From: Rotaria socialis
Taxonomy: Eukaryota; Rotifera; Eurotatoria; Philodinida; Philodinidae
Reading direction: 5' to 3'
Assembly: GCA_905331475.1 (NCBI GenBank)
Contig: CAJNYU010002043.1
Span: forward strand, 38,132-102,131
Length of the DNA stretch: 64,000 nucleotides
The number at the start of each line of letters is the position of its first letter. Within the stretch, counting starts at the first letter, position 1. The position numbers and the translations under genes are program-made. Positions 28,701 through 39,020 of the stretch are shown here, in pieces. The notes below the pieces were generated by a model. That model saw only the letters and a list, made by a program, of their open reading frames with translations, was not told the DNA's origin and did no database searches.

Positions 28701-31700
28701 TAGATCGAGTTTATTCCATAAATTATTTAAAGATTATTTGTACAAACAATCAGTCTATCATCTATACTGGATTCTTGCTTTTAGAAAATTATCGATCATG
28801 TCGGATGCATAATTCAAGAAGACAAACAGTTTTTAGTATATAACTTCGTTTTTTCAAGGATAAATTTCCCATAAAAGTCATAGCAGTAATATGAATATTT
28901 TCCCTTAATATGAACATGATCTTAAAGTTATCAAATTTATCAGATTTCATTACCGACTTGAATTTATGTATCCTGAAACAGCAGCATAAGTAAAAATTGT
29001 GTTTTCTTTAATGATGCTGTCCAACTTTGATTAATTCAAATAAAAGAGCTTCAGTGAATATTTAATCTAACATTATCCATTCAAATAATAAGAAAGTTCA
29101 TTCAGCACAAAGAAAAGAAAAAAAACTCTAAACTACAATCTGTATTTTTATGGTATGATAAATATCTAATTAGATTGCCACTTGATCAAAATTTCGAGTT
29201 GTAAAGTGTTGACGTAAACAGCAAGGATTTCGATAGAGAATGCCAGTATGAGCCAGGCGACACTGGTCCTTTTTGGTGTCATGCGTTTGTATTTATTTCT
29301 ATTATCTCAAGTCGCATTTATTTTCTCAATGAACCTCAGCTGAGTGTGAAAAAGCTGCGTATACATTACGCATGAATGAAAATAATTTTTAAAAAAGCGT
29401 GAAATAAGTTCTATTAAACAGAACTTGAATGAAATTAATATTGATCGATTTCAGCACATAGATTTAAAATTCAATGTACGATAGAATTCAATAAAACGAA
29501 ACAATTACCATTAATAAAGATTTCATGATGTTAACTTGCCAATGATTAAGTAAAACTTTCCCGTAATTTTAACATCAAACTTTCACTAGAAATTTTACGT
29601 TTCAATATAGTAACTGTATCTAGCGGTTGTTGAGATTTATATTATTTATTAATTGTTTCTATTCAAGGTAGAAGTTAATTATCATTTAAGAGAGTTATTG
29701 GGAATATTTAATAAAAATTAGATTTATGCTAATAATGACGCCTTTTCACAATAATAACAGAATACATAAGCATGAATGCATAACTATTAATAAATTTAAA
29801 AGAAGTACAAACGAATTTAATTAAAATAAAAGAACTAAAATAGAATAAAGGATTTATTATATGTGAGGAGAAAAAAATAAGTAGTATTATGAAACTTACT
29901 TAGTTTATATACGATAAAATATCAATCTTTTATTAATATAAAGTTATCAATAATTAGACAACATTGAATTAAATATATTTGACTCTTTCAACAATATATC
30001 AAAAAAATTAGAATCAATAAGAAAAATTAATTGAAAGAATCTGAATGGATAGTCATGTTAAAAATTATATTGTCTGTTTTTGTTCAACTACAATCACTAG
30101 AATGAATTTTCAAAATGATCCATTTGTTCATCTTATTTATAGTCTTCAAGGGTTCGAGTAAGAACGAAAATAAAATAAAATGCTGTTGTCGTTTTTTCTG
30201 CCATCAATGTACACTTGGAAAATCTGAACTCAAATCGTTTAAGTTTTCTGTATAAAATCAAAAACAAGATCTATGTATTATTGACTATGTTACTTTAGTA
30301 AATGAACATAATATCATAACAGTACACTTTTTATTTGTTTCGTTAATCCTTCTGTTGTTGTTTTTTCTCGAGGTTATAATGGAGATTAAAATAGCTAAGT
30401 AGCTGTTTACTGATTAGAAAGTGAAAGAAAAATAAGCCGTTCAACTTTCAATTACTGAGAAATGTGCATCATATAACAAAAATCTTTAGAAAATGTAATT
30501 TGAAGTCTTCGTGATGTAATACCATTATTGAGCATAGACTGCATAGTATTCTTTCATGAAATTATTTCAAACAAAGTTTGCTGAATATTCACTGGAGGAA
30601 CATTGTCTTTTTGTTTTAGTGAAGATACTTCAATTGATTGGAAGAAGCAATATCAAAAGATGTGTTGATGCACAATTCAGATGAGAAAGGCGATATAATA
30701 TTCGAAAGTAACCTTTTCTAAATGTTACTATTCTAACGCTCTTTATTCGACTTTTTTTTATGAACCCAGGAGAGTCATTCCGAGACTAGGATCCTATCGG
30801 ATTCCGACAAGGGTCAGACCGTGAATATACCAAATATCCATGGATCCCAATAAAACCAACGAAATTCTATAGGATTCCTGGATCAGGACCTACAGTCGGA
30901 TCCTTGGTGTAGGAATTTCATAGGATCTAGTGTTGGAAATTAACGGAATCCGACATGAACGTATGGCCCTGTTCTTATGAGAAAATATGCATATTCACCC
31001 CTAATTAAGAAAATGTTGTTTTTTTCGTCAAAACCGACAGTCAATCCGTAACCCGGAATCCCATCGGATTCTGTTGGGTGATAGGATTCACTCACCTGTT
31101 TTAATTTAGCATGATATCCATCCAGTTAAAACGACATTGTAAGCAGACAAGATAATAGACCAGAATTTTATATCCTTTCATTCCGGTGAGGGCTAAATAC
31201 AAAACGGTATTACTTAGCTAGCGGTGAACCTTTGATTCTAGTTCAATTGAAATCTATGACGGTAGTTCAATTAGCTATATATTTTGACAGAAAGATGGTA
31301 TATCTACTGTAAAAGCTCCAACCGCTCATGCTCATGTAAAGTTAAAACGATTTGAAACGGCTGAAAAAGCTAGTAGCACATGAAAAAATTGTGTGATTTT
31401 CGTGTCATTTCATGGCAAAAGTCCGATAATTCAAGACTGAAAATTTTCAGTTGGCCAATATACATGTAACAAGCTTTCAGTAACATGTATTGCTTTTCGT
31501 GATTTTTGTTTTTTAAAGAGCAATCGACTTTCAGGAAAATTGCTAGTGGTTCGATTTTGATAGAATCTTTAAGAGATTCTCTTGTTGGCTTAAGAAACAT
31601 TCGTATTTCTAATTTAAAATCGTTACATTTTGTATAGTTCTTATATATTTCGGAAACAACAACTTGGAGAGAACAACACTTCGTATTGTTGTTTACAAGT

Positions 31701-34700
31701 TTCAACCATTTTCTTTCATAGATGTCATAATACCCATCGAATTCTTTTTGAGGTTTTACCCTTAGTTATTGTATTCACTTCGATACCCAAACATATAACT
31801 ATATGTTAAAAGTTGAGGACTGGGAGTCGTTTTGTGGTATTACGAAGGGGCAAAAACACGACTTCTATACTTCAAAAAAGTGTGAACTACGATGGAAGTA
31901 CAAAGGAAATACGTGAAGTACGGAAGTCGCACTTTTTCCTCCTAGAGCATTACCTTCAACTGTAACGGTTTTGATATATTTTAATTTATATGGTAAAGAC
32001 AAGGATTTGATGAGTTTTAGTGAAAGTCAATTGAAAAAAATGGAACCGTTGATCTTTTATTGAATTTTTGAGAAAGTTGATTTTCGGGATCCCACCTCTC
32101 GAGAACAGTTCAGCCGATGAAACTGAATTTTTTTGTAGATTCTTACACACTAAACTTTTACCATGTAAATTTTCTAATCGCCAATTATTCAAACATTTTC
32201 TATGAACATACGCCGAACTACCACTACATAAACATGGACTAATTATATCATCGAAGTTGTCATTGTCGAAACATATTCGGCATTGTTTCAACTGATCGTT
32301 GTCTGGAATAGACATAGCTGAACTTTACTGAAATTCTAAACTAGAAAGAGAAATTGTGGAAGCATGATATTAGATTCATTATTTGTGAATAAAGGTGTTG
32401 GTATTTGGACTACCCAGGTCTAACAGTACGGTCCGTATACTGTCGTTTACGGTTACTTTACGACTATTTTACGGGCGAACGTTTGCCGTAACATCTGACG
32501 CAGTAATACGGACCGTATTATCATGAGAGTACTGAGAACAAACAGCCGTAAACCATGAGAATTCAGTCCCGTTTAAGGTGCCGTATTACTGTGCCAGGTA
32601 TTACGGGCAAATACGGCCTATTTACTGCCGTAACTATGCCCTTTTGGCATCGTTTACCGTCGATAAAAAGACAATAAACGAGTCCGTTTTAATCAACCTG
32701 GGTATGCTGGTTAAATGGCGTACCGAACGATGAAAAAGAAAATTGACCAAGACCTATTACTTAAAATCCCGTTCTTTCACCCTACCATCTATTGAAATCA
32801 TATAGCTATATCAATAAGATCGCACTACATTCTTAGCATGCCCAGTACTTCCAAGAAAAAAATAAGTAAAAACCTTGAGGATAATTACACTGGTTTTTAT
32901 TCGTAATTTTCTCTGAAATAGTATTCTGTTTCAAAGCAGATCACATAAGTTATGCATTTAAATTTTATAAATATGAATTTAAATCAACTAACAACATCAG
33001 AGAAAAGAAGTGCACTGAAAATCCATCGAAATTACTGCATAAAAATTAATAAAATGTATGAATAAATAAGATGATTAGTTGAATATCAGTGAACATTTGG
33101 GACTAAATTAAAATACGAAATAATTTTCTTGTCTATCTTCATTTGATGCTAATCAACAACAACAACAGATGTATTCATATGCGATAATCATGTCATCGGT
33201 TCGGCACTTAGAAGAATAGTGTAAACAGTATAGTCTACCAATCGATTCCTTTATTCGATCAATTTCTAGTAATTACAAGATGAAGTCTTCGTATTTTGAG
33301 AATAATATTATCCACATCAACATTAAATTTTATGAAATAATGAGATTTGATTACATTGCCCTATGATAATTAATCAGAACTTCTCTTCACGGTGATAATT
33401 CTTCCAAGTTACTATTAACAAATATAGTGTCTACCTTACTATATAAATGAGTGAAACGATAATATTATTTTATTCGGAAAGAATCAGCTTTTATACAATA
33501 TGATTCTTCATCTTTCTATGTATGATCTGATCGCTCTCAATCAGAATGAATTTCAAAGAGAAAAATCACAAAGGAAGAGTTTCTTGTTTTCTTCATAAAA
33601 AAAAATTCATGCTTTCAACTTCGACAAACTGTAGTGACAACTTCCAACAAGACTGCTAATTAAACAGCTTCACATGTTAAAAATGTTTCTACCGTGTTTA
33701 GGTTAGCTCTGCTAGTTGTTTAAAATGGAAACGTTTGGGGAGAAAAAAGAATGCATCCTACCTATAACTAAAGGTTCAAATTCATACGAATCAAGCATAG
33801 TGCAGAATCTACTTTTATCGAATATTTATTTCCAAGAAAAACTTGTCATTGATAAAAACCATGTTATCAATTGTGTTCTCTCCACCTGGGTTATTTCTTT
33901 TACTGTTTTCGTCAAGATTTTTTTCCCTTTAAACGAGAAAAATGATAAGAGACTTATGATTCATAAAAGGTAACCATTGGACAATAGTTAAAGAATAAAA
34001 AAAATACAAGAATCAATCATCATAATTCAAACTTTGTCTCTCGATGAACGACTCGACAGGCGGATGTGAATGTCCAACTGTCCTCCCTGCCGTATATGTG
34101 GAGGCGATAATGACTGTTATCATGTTTGTAACAAAAGAAATTTGTTCTTCTCTGCTTTTCTAACACTCAGCTTCATTTCTTTCAGATCATTCACACCCTT
34201 CTATCTGTTTTATAGATGGAACCAATAGACCGGTCGGCTTGCACTCTGAACGATCATGACAACGCCAAAGTGTGAGAGTTTCGATACTTTCCCATGATGT
34301 TAGTGCTGCAAGTCAAGTGCTTTCATGAAAACCCTACAAATTTCAGGATTTACAACTATAAGTTTGTCAGATTCTTGGTCAGAAAGCATCTTTATGTTTT
34401 CCATGCTCGTTAATGATGAAAACCAAATGTTAAATAAATTATGTTCATCGCCTCAAGAATATGAGAGTTTACGTAACATTTTTGGCAAATTTTGCCTTTC
34501 TGATATATAATATAGGGCGTGGGTATTGGCTTTGCTCAGAACGAAATCCCCCACACGCTAATCTTTCATTAGGGTTGTGGATCAAAATGCGATGGAACCG
34601 TACTAATCGATATAAACTCATCCTAACCGTAGAACAGTTGCCGAAGTCAACTATTGTTCGAATGGAATACAAAAAAGTTCACTTAAAACGCACATAATTA

Positions 34701-37700
34701 TTATCATGATAACTCGTTGAGGAAAATAAAAACGAAACTTGCTTCAAGAAGAACATATAAAGATTAATTATAAAAAGGATAAAACATAATTTAATAATAT
34801 ACATATATTGATTTAGCGTTTGCTCTTTAATAATAAAACTTTTTTCATTGACACTACTTCCCACGATAATGGCACCATCCTTGTTCGCATGATTCACATC
34901 GATTGACAAGATGATGTCGATCACTTTTTTTTCCTTGGTAACCCAAGCGACGAAAAGGATAGCCATAAAACATGTGAGCAATCCAGCGATGCAACCAATT
35001 TACAAAATTTTGACATTTTTGATCATCAAGCTCACCTGTGACGTATTCATCGCAATTTAAACATTGCTGAGCAAAGATTTTCACTTGAATCCATCCACCA
35101 ATCCAAGCTTGTCCATTTTCATCTGTATCTGGTCCATAGTAAGCTCTACACAGAATAGTCGTGTAAGCTGAAGACCACGTTGCATCATTATTTGCGGTAC
35201 CATTTTTAAGACATTTTAAGCAACGGAATCTTAGAAATAAGTAAAAGGATTATTTCAATTTATTCTATCAAGCAATTTACTTTCCCTTTGTATTGTAACT
35301 ACCATAAAGCCATCCGCCGAACATCTGATTCTTATCTAATTTTAGACGCTTGGTGTTAACACTTTTTGGCATTCGCTCTAAGGTCCAGTCAGGAAAAGCG
35401 GATCGATTTCGCCAAATTGTTTATAAAATAATGGTTCGATGATTGTGAAATTGTTTGGACACTCCTGAGGAGCTGGCTTTTTCTTTGCGATAACAACTGC
35501 ATTGGATTTTGCCATCGACGAGAATCTACTACAATAAGAATAATCCCAACCAGTATATTTAATCTTAATCTAAAACAAAACATTTTTACACTCTTTATTG
35601 ATAGGATCAAGGTACACATGTTATTCTTTCTTTCATAAACGTAAAGCAACAAATCATAATAAAACAGGATTTTATGTACACTCTAAAAATATTGGGTATT
35701 TGTTACTATCGGAAACTCTTTTGGATTTCCGAACAGCTCAGAAACCTAGAAAACGGTTTTTAAATTGCTCGGAAACCCTAAAAGAGTTTCCGATAGTAAC
35801 AAGTACTAGGGGTGGGCCATTAACATTAATTTTATATTAATGTTAATGTTTCTCATTAACCATTAATATTAATGCTTAATGTTTTCTAAGAAAAACTTAA
35901 TTCATTAANNNNNNNNNNNNNNNNNNNNNNNNNNNNNNNNNNNNNNNNNNNNNNNNNNNNNNNNNNNNNNNNNNNNNNNNNNNNNNNNNNNNNNNNNNNN
36001 NNNNNNNNAGCAATGAACTCTATATTAAAAAAGATCATGTCACTAAGAACATTAACTTTTTTTCTTTACAAGAGCTCTCTTCAGTTCTAAAAAAATCCGT
36101 CTTCAACAAATTGCAGCAATTTTTTAGAACGGAAAAGCTTTCTATTGTCAAAAACTCTTATCCTCTGCAAATTACAGTAATTATTTAAACTTGAGAAACT
36201 TTTTATCATAAAATAGCGAACTTCCTCTAGAAATAGCAGTAATTATTTAAAGTTGAAAAACATTTTATCATAGAAAACTTACGTCCTCTACAAATTGCAG
36301 TGAACTTAGTTAAAACTATTTTTTTCATGTTCGCAAATGAGAAGTAGCCCAAAATGTACCTGCTGTTACCCGAGTCGATGAATCACCTTCCTTTCTTTTA
36401 TCATTAGTAAGAGTCGAATCCTTTACATTGAAATACCCAAAACGACGTATATTTTTTGATGCAGTGTATACTTTGAAATATTTGAGAGACGCGGCAAATT
36501 TCGATTCTTATCATCTAGGGGCACGTTGCTCCGCATGAAGTTAATTTATCTTATCAAAAATTACAACTCTATACTAGATGTTTCTGTTGGATGCCATTGC
36601 ATTCTTTGGTATTTGCTTAGTAATATGATAATTCGTGAAGAAATAATGACTTTCTTTTTTATTTTTCTATGAGCTAAAATTGTAATAATAAAATTATCTA
36701 TCCCAAAGCTATAAATAGAAATTCAAGCCATAGAGACAAGAAAAATACGAATACAGATATTCAACTTTGATGAATCTGTCAAGATAACAAATGATATATT
36801 TCAAAAATAAGCTTTTGTGAAAATCGTTTTTCAATTCGTTTCTTATAATTATATCAAAAACATATGAAACTGTATCAAGTATTTGCATAGTTAGTATCAT
36901 GTATTCTATTAACAGATAGCAATAAAAACTTCATAATTCGACGTAATAGCTATGTTTTCTATTGAAAATCATGTCATATTGCAAATTTCGCGTGTATATC
37001 GACGGTAGGTTGTCTACTATTCAAGTATCTATTGATTTATCACTGGCTCATGATCAATATATCGAGTTGCACCATCAATATGGAACTTATCATACTGTAT
37101 GCTCGAGCAATGATTTTTGTGCAATTTCAATCATGTAGAATGTAATTATACGGTTATTTTCTGTTTAGTTTCAGTTTTGAATAAAAAATTAGGTCAAAGA
37201 AAATGTTCCACCTGTAGATCTACGATTTTTAGTTGTCCAGAAAAGAAAGCTAATAAGATGAATTCAATTGAATAAACTAATTCTGCGATTTTTCCTGTTC
37301 GTAGTATTATCGTTGAATTGAACTAATTCAAAAAAACTCAAACAATAAGAAAAATCAAGGACGAAATAATTTTCGAAACCCATACTCGTTAGTAATATTC
37401 AATATCTAGTTAAATGCCGAGAGTGAACAGTTTTAATAATATCAAACACGATGTTTCTTTCGTTCTCTAGGGTCTTGATCTGGAGTCTATTCGCTATATG
37501 ACTCCACCAGATCAATCAGCAAATTCGCTCATTCAAGAATGTATTCGCATCAAGTTAGAACAATTACGTCAGGCTAAAAGTCAACTAAACTCGCTAAGTG
37601 CATCTCCTTGTCCTTTTGATCTTCCGAATTATTTTAATCGATCATCTTCAGTTACATCATTGAATGGTACGACAAAATCAACGAAACAATATTATTTAGT

Positions 37701-38079
37701 TTCTAAACATTTCACTTCTCCAACTAATATTATCCCGTTAATATATGATCGACAAGTAATGCTTGAATGCTTATATACCAATGATTCAACAGCATATGGA
37801 ACAGTTCGTGTTCATAATATTTCTTTTGAAAAACGTGTTTTTATTCGTTTAACTGATAATGAGTGGCAAACATCTCAAGATATTTACGGATGGCATTCAA
37901 TGAATTATAAAAATAATAATACAGATACGTTTACATTTGAAATACGTTTGAAAAAATATGATGACAGCACAAAAGTTCCAAAACAAATTAGTTTTGTTAT
38001 TTGTTTACAAGCTGCAAACCAAGAATTTTGGGATAATAATCTTGGATGGAACTATTCATTAGATGTTCTTGAAAGGTAA
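19712..38079 (+). CDS. PPP1R3: Protein phosphatase 1 glycogen-targeting subunit (PPP1R3-like, CBM21)
   Basis: Anchors PP1 to glycogen and promotes dephosphorylation of glycogen synthase and phosphorylase. Exons: 19712-20249, 20309-20688 and 37471-38079, with phases that join exactly, giving about 508 aa. Residues 1-290 are Ser/Asn/Asp-rich and probably disordered. The PP1-docking RVxF-type motif KKVVHFAD closes exon 2. Exon 3 continues directly with GLDLESIRYM, the expected segment after the docking site. The CBM21 carbohydrate-binding domain fills the C-terminus, with GTVRVHNISFEKRVFIRLT, the DTFTFEIRL strand and EFWDNNLGWNY, which carries the W-D-N-N glycogen-binding signature. The start at 19712 is preferred over 19646 because a splice acceptor lies between them. 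Odd point: the last intron is 16.8 kb, contains a scaffold gap and holds other gene remnants. The stop follows a possible GTAAAA donor, but the domain is already complete. Confidence 0.93.
20689..21828 (+). other. First part of the giant PPP1R3-like intron
   Basis: Non-coding AT-rich sequence after donor CTG|GTAAGT. No recognisable gene or repeat boundary was seen before the inverted-repeat element that begins near 21829. Confidence 0.5.
21829..23303. mobile_element. Non-autonomous element with inverted ends and internal tandem repeats
   Basis: The left end reads TTCTCATTTGCGAACATAAA (from about 21836) and the right end, reverse-complemented, reads TTCTTATTTGCGAACATAAA (about 23276-23295). 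Further in, TGCAATTTGTAGAG (about 22019) is mirrored by CTCTACAAATTGCAG (about 23070), so the inverted ends extend over roughly 200 bp with divergence. Inside are four imperfect tandem units of about 60 bp (about 22885-23085; core CCTCTACAAATWGCAGYAA). There is also a direct repeat pair around 22320-22450 and 22555-22680 (TGCTCTTGCTCGT-like). No transposase frame is visible. A truncated second copy follows the scaffold gap. Confidence 0.55.
22885..23085. repeat. About 60-bp tandem repeat, four units
   Basis: Each unit contains CCTCTACAAATNGCAG, then ATTATTTAAA, then TTGAGAAA with TTTATCATAAAA. Units begin near 22885, 22948, 23010 and 23069. They differ by several bases, so the array is not young. 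Confidence 0.65.
23404..23505. mobile_element. hAT-type MITE with perfect 8-bp target duplication
   Basis: A 102-bp element flanked on both sides by GATTTTGT (23396-23403 and 23506-23513). The left end is TAACGGCGGAGC; the right end reverse-complemented is TAGTGGCGGATCC. Both are variants of the CAGTGGCGGATCCA terminus common in short hAT MITEs of animals. Local GC is clearly higher than the surroundings. It has no coding capacity. Confidence 0.85.
23514..25231. other. Intronic DNA without recognisable genes
   Basis: AT-rich sequence between the hAT MITE and the GPCR relic. Open frames at about 23952-24164 (+) and 24889-25179 (-) have no recognisable motif. Confidence 0.45.
25232..26160 (-). 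pseudogene. Rhodopsin-type GPCR pseudogene, frameshifted
   Basis: Three overlapping minus-strand frames together spell a 7TM receptor. Frame one (top coordinate about 26150) gives TM1 with FFGNILNTLIFLSLKTFRK and TM2 with FCLLILSVSDSGLLL. After a frame change near 25970, the second frame gives VFVNIFKDHG, then TM3 (SHIIICFAAIDQLMSTLL), TM4 (ITVAIVISILYGIPFLIYY) and TM5 (VPIMNGFLPVTIMSLFGLLTF). A second frame change near 25440 is needed to continue into SHCYPISYFFSVIRYI and QIQVLNRAFTMLFFVN, the TM6-TM7 region. A stop precedes TM1 in frame and no start fits well. Two frameshifts in about 900 bases indicate a dead gene. It resembles the lineage-expanded chemosensory or peptide-receptor-like GPCRs of rotifers; the ligand is unknown. 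Confidence 0.8.
26161..30764. other. Intronic DNA without recognisable genes
   Basis: A 4.6-kb AT-rich stretch. A TTGTTG run occurs at about 27950-27967. Open frames are short and without motifs. I found no terminal repeats or exon-like segments. Confidence 0.45.
30765..31098. mobile_element. Word-array MITE, GGATTCC type, copy 1
   Basis: The left end is CCCAGGAGAGTCATTCC; the right end reverse-complemented is CAGGTGAGTGAATCC. The interior is an array of the word GGATTCC and its complement GGAATCC, often joined as in CGGATTCCGAC or CGGAATCCC. GC content is distinctly above the flanks. No coding frame and no convincing target duplication. A related copy lies at 59175-59510. Confidence 0.65.
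31099..31985. other. Intronic DNA without recognisable genes
   Basis: Includes a 111-codon minus-strand open frame (31370-31705) with many Lys/Asn residues and no recognisable domain. I do not call it a gene. Confidence 0.4.
31986..32315 (-). pseudogene. RING-CH (MARCH-type) ubiquitin ligase fragment
   Basis: The frame starts with a plausible Met and has CRICFDNDNFDDIISPCLCSGSSAYVHRKCLNNW within the first 50 residues. That is the first three metal-ligand pairs of a C4HC3 RING-CH finger (C-x2-C, C-x-C, H-x2-C) with the W-R that follows. The last Cys pair (usually C-x2-C after 15-20 residues) and the following transmembrane segments are missing; the frame runs instead into Ser/Lys/Phe-rich sequence to a stop. 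I infer a truncated or decayed membrane E3 gene. A short, rapidly diverged gene with a further exon is possible, but no such exon was found. Confidence 0.7.
32413..32702. mobile_element. Word-array MITE, TACGG type, copy 1
   Basis: A 290-bp element running from CCCAGGTCTAACAGTACGG to a right end whose reverse complement is CCCAGGTTGATTAAAACGG. TA dinucleotides flank it on both sides (32411-32412 and 32703-32704), so the insertion target may be TA. The interior is filled with TACGG and CCGTA words, for example ACGGTCCGTA, CGGACCGTA, TATTACGGGC and GCCGTAAC. No coding capacity. A related copy starts at 63862. Confidence 0.8.
32703..34853. other. Intronic DNA without recognisable genes
   Basis: No gene supported. 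The segment about 34040-34270 is less AT-rich than its surroundings and could be a decayed exon or element, but neither strand yields a recognisable protein. Confidence 0.4.
34854..35515 (-). pseudogene. 3CxxC-type zinc-binding protein (RTP-like), one frameshift
   Basis: Minus-strand gene with one 51-nt GT..AG intron (35230-35280). From the ATG at 35515 the frame reads AKSNAVVIAKKKPAPQECP and then FYKQFGEID. A one-base frame change near 35395-35400 is needed to enter FPDWTLERMPKSVNTKRL. Downstream are GKFRCLKCLKN, WSSAYTTILCRAYYG, QQCLNCDEY and, at the C-terminus, NRCESCEQGWCHYRGK, i.e. C-x2-C pairs spaced as in zf-3CxxC proteins (receptor-transporting-protein group). The first part also follows the F-x2-x-F...D-W-T-L pattern of that group. 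The frameshift sits beside a TTTT run (minus strand), so an assembly indel is possible. If so, this is a working gene inside an intron of PPP1R3 on the opposite strand. Confidence 0.7.
35699..35802. repeat. Fold-back element, GGAAAC type
   Basis: The arm at about 35699-35736 begins TTGTTACTATCGGAAACTCT, and 35766-35802 is its near-perfect reverse complement, with about 29 bp between them. The word CGGAAAC or GAAACC and its complement recur in the loop. The structure would fold into one long hairpin. Confidence 0.8.
35815..35908. repeat. ATTAATGTTAATG low-complexity repeat running into the gap
   Basis: After GGGGTGGGCC the sequence becomes an array of ATTAATG/TTAATGTTAATG words and their complement CATTAA(T). 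It continues up to the N run, so repetitiveness is a likely cause of the assembly break. Confidence 0.65.
35909..36008. other. Scaffold gap of 100 N
   Basis: Exactly 100 unknown bases, the usual placeholder for a gap of unknown size. Distances across the PPP1R3-like intron are therefore not reliable. Confidence 0.98.
36009..36340. mobile_element. Truncated second copy of the tandem-repeat element
   Basis: From the gap onward the sequence matches 22790-23300: AGCAATGAACTCTATATTAAAA, then four roughly 60-bp units with CCTCTACAAATTGCAG-type cores, then TGTTCGCAAATGAGAAGTA at the right end. The intervening segment 23100-23270 of copy one is mostly absent here. The left part is lost in the gap. 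Confidence 0.75.
36341..37470 (+). other. Last part of the giant PPP1R3-like intron
   Basis: Non-coding AT-rich sequence that ends at the acceptor TTCTCTAG|GGTCTTGAT. No gene seen. Confidence 0.5.
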
Positions 38080-38161
38080 AACATATTAAAAAACAACAAC
38101 TTTACTTCCTTTTAAAATCTTATATGATAGATAGAGACTAGTAAAATGCAGTTTCGTTATT

Positions 38162-39020
38162 CGGCATGTCCACGTAACCGCTACTTCGCTGATCAAGTTT
38201 TAAAAATTTGTTTTTTCGATATAGACAGATCTAAGCGTATTGTCTAGTATAGTTTTTTTACGCTGATTGCGAATTTGAACTTTTTTTCTTAAAAACAATT
38301 GAGTTTTGACATCGAAAATCGGGTTTTAAAGATTCTAAAAATTGTATTTTCAATTTTCTAACCAAGAAATTGAAAACAAAAATGCAGACTAAGATATCAT
38401 TCGATGCAGAATTTAATTCTCTACAAAATGATCTATTAAGTTTTTACTTTCACTCTTCAGCATAACTTCTAAGCTCTTGTACAGTTTCTAACTGACAATA
38501 CAATTATTAAGCTCGTATTTCGATGTACCAACTTGATTTTTTTACAGAAGGATATATTCAGGGCAGTAATCAATATATATAAACATTAAGTATTTTTAAG
38601 CATGTTAAGTGCTTCAAATTTGGTCAACAAAAAAACGTGTCACAGCGTTACGTTTGTTTTTTGCATTTTTAATCTGAGCGAAAATAGGCTAGAAAAAATA
38701 TTTTTTACTGCTTGAAAGCTCATTCAATTCTCTACAAAACTGGTACCATAAGCATCCAATTTGAAGAAATGATTTGTCAAAAATGTAGAGCACTATAAGC
38801 AGCCCTAGAAAAAAGGTCCTTTTTTGTCACAGTGTTACGCGATGATAAAACCTTTCTAGAAGCGCGAAAGTTCAGTCAAACTAGGTCATTATTTCAACAT
38901 AAATAGATTATGATGAGCTGCGTCGAATGACGTTTGAACGATGTTATGAGCTCTTATGACTTTCGAGATAACTGCAAAACAGTTTGTCAACATATCACTG
39001 CGTTACGTTTGAACAAACCG
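38162..39020. mobile_element. TIR element family A, copy 1
   Basis: About 859 bp. The left end is CGGCATGTCCACGTAACCG; the right end reverse-complemented is CGGTTTGTTCAAACGTAACG. Flanks are TATT on the left and TACT on the right, an imperfect 4-bp duplication. The terminal word GTTACG recurs inside as CACAGCGTTACG (about 38641) and CACAGTGTTACG (about 38829). It aligns along its full length with the copy at 50126-50938. No transposase frame. Confidence 0.8.
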
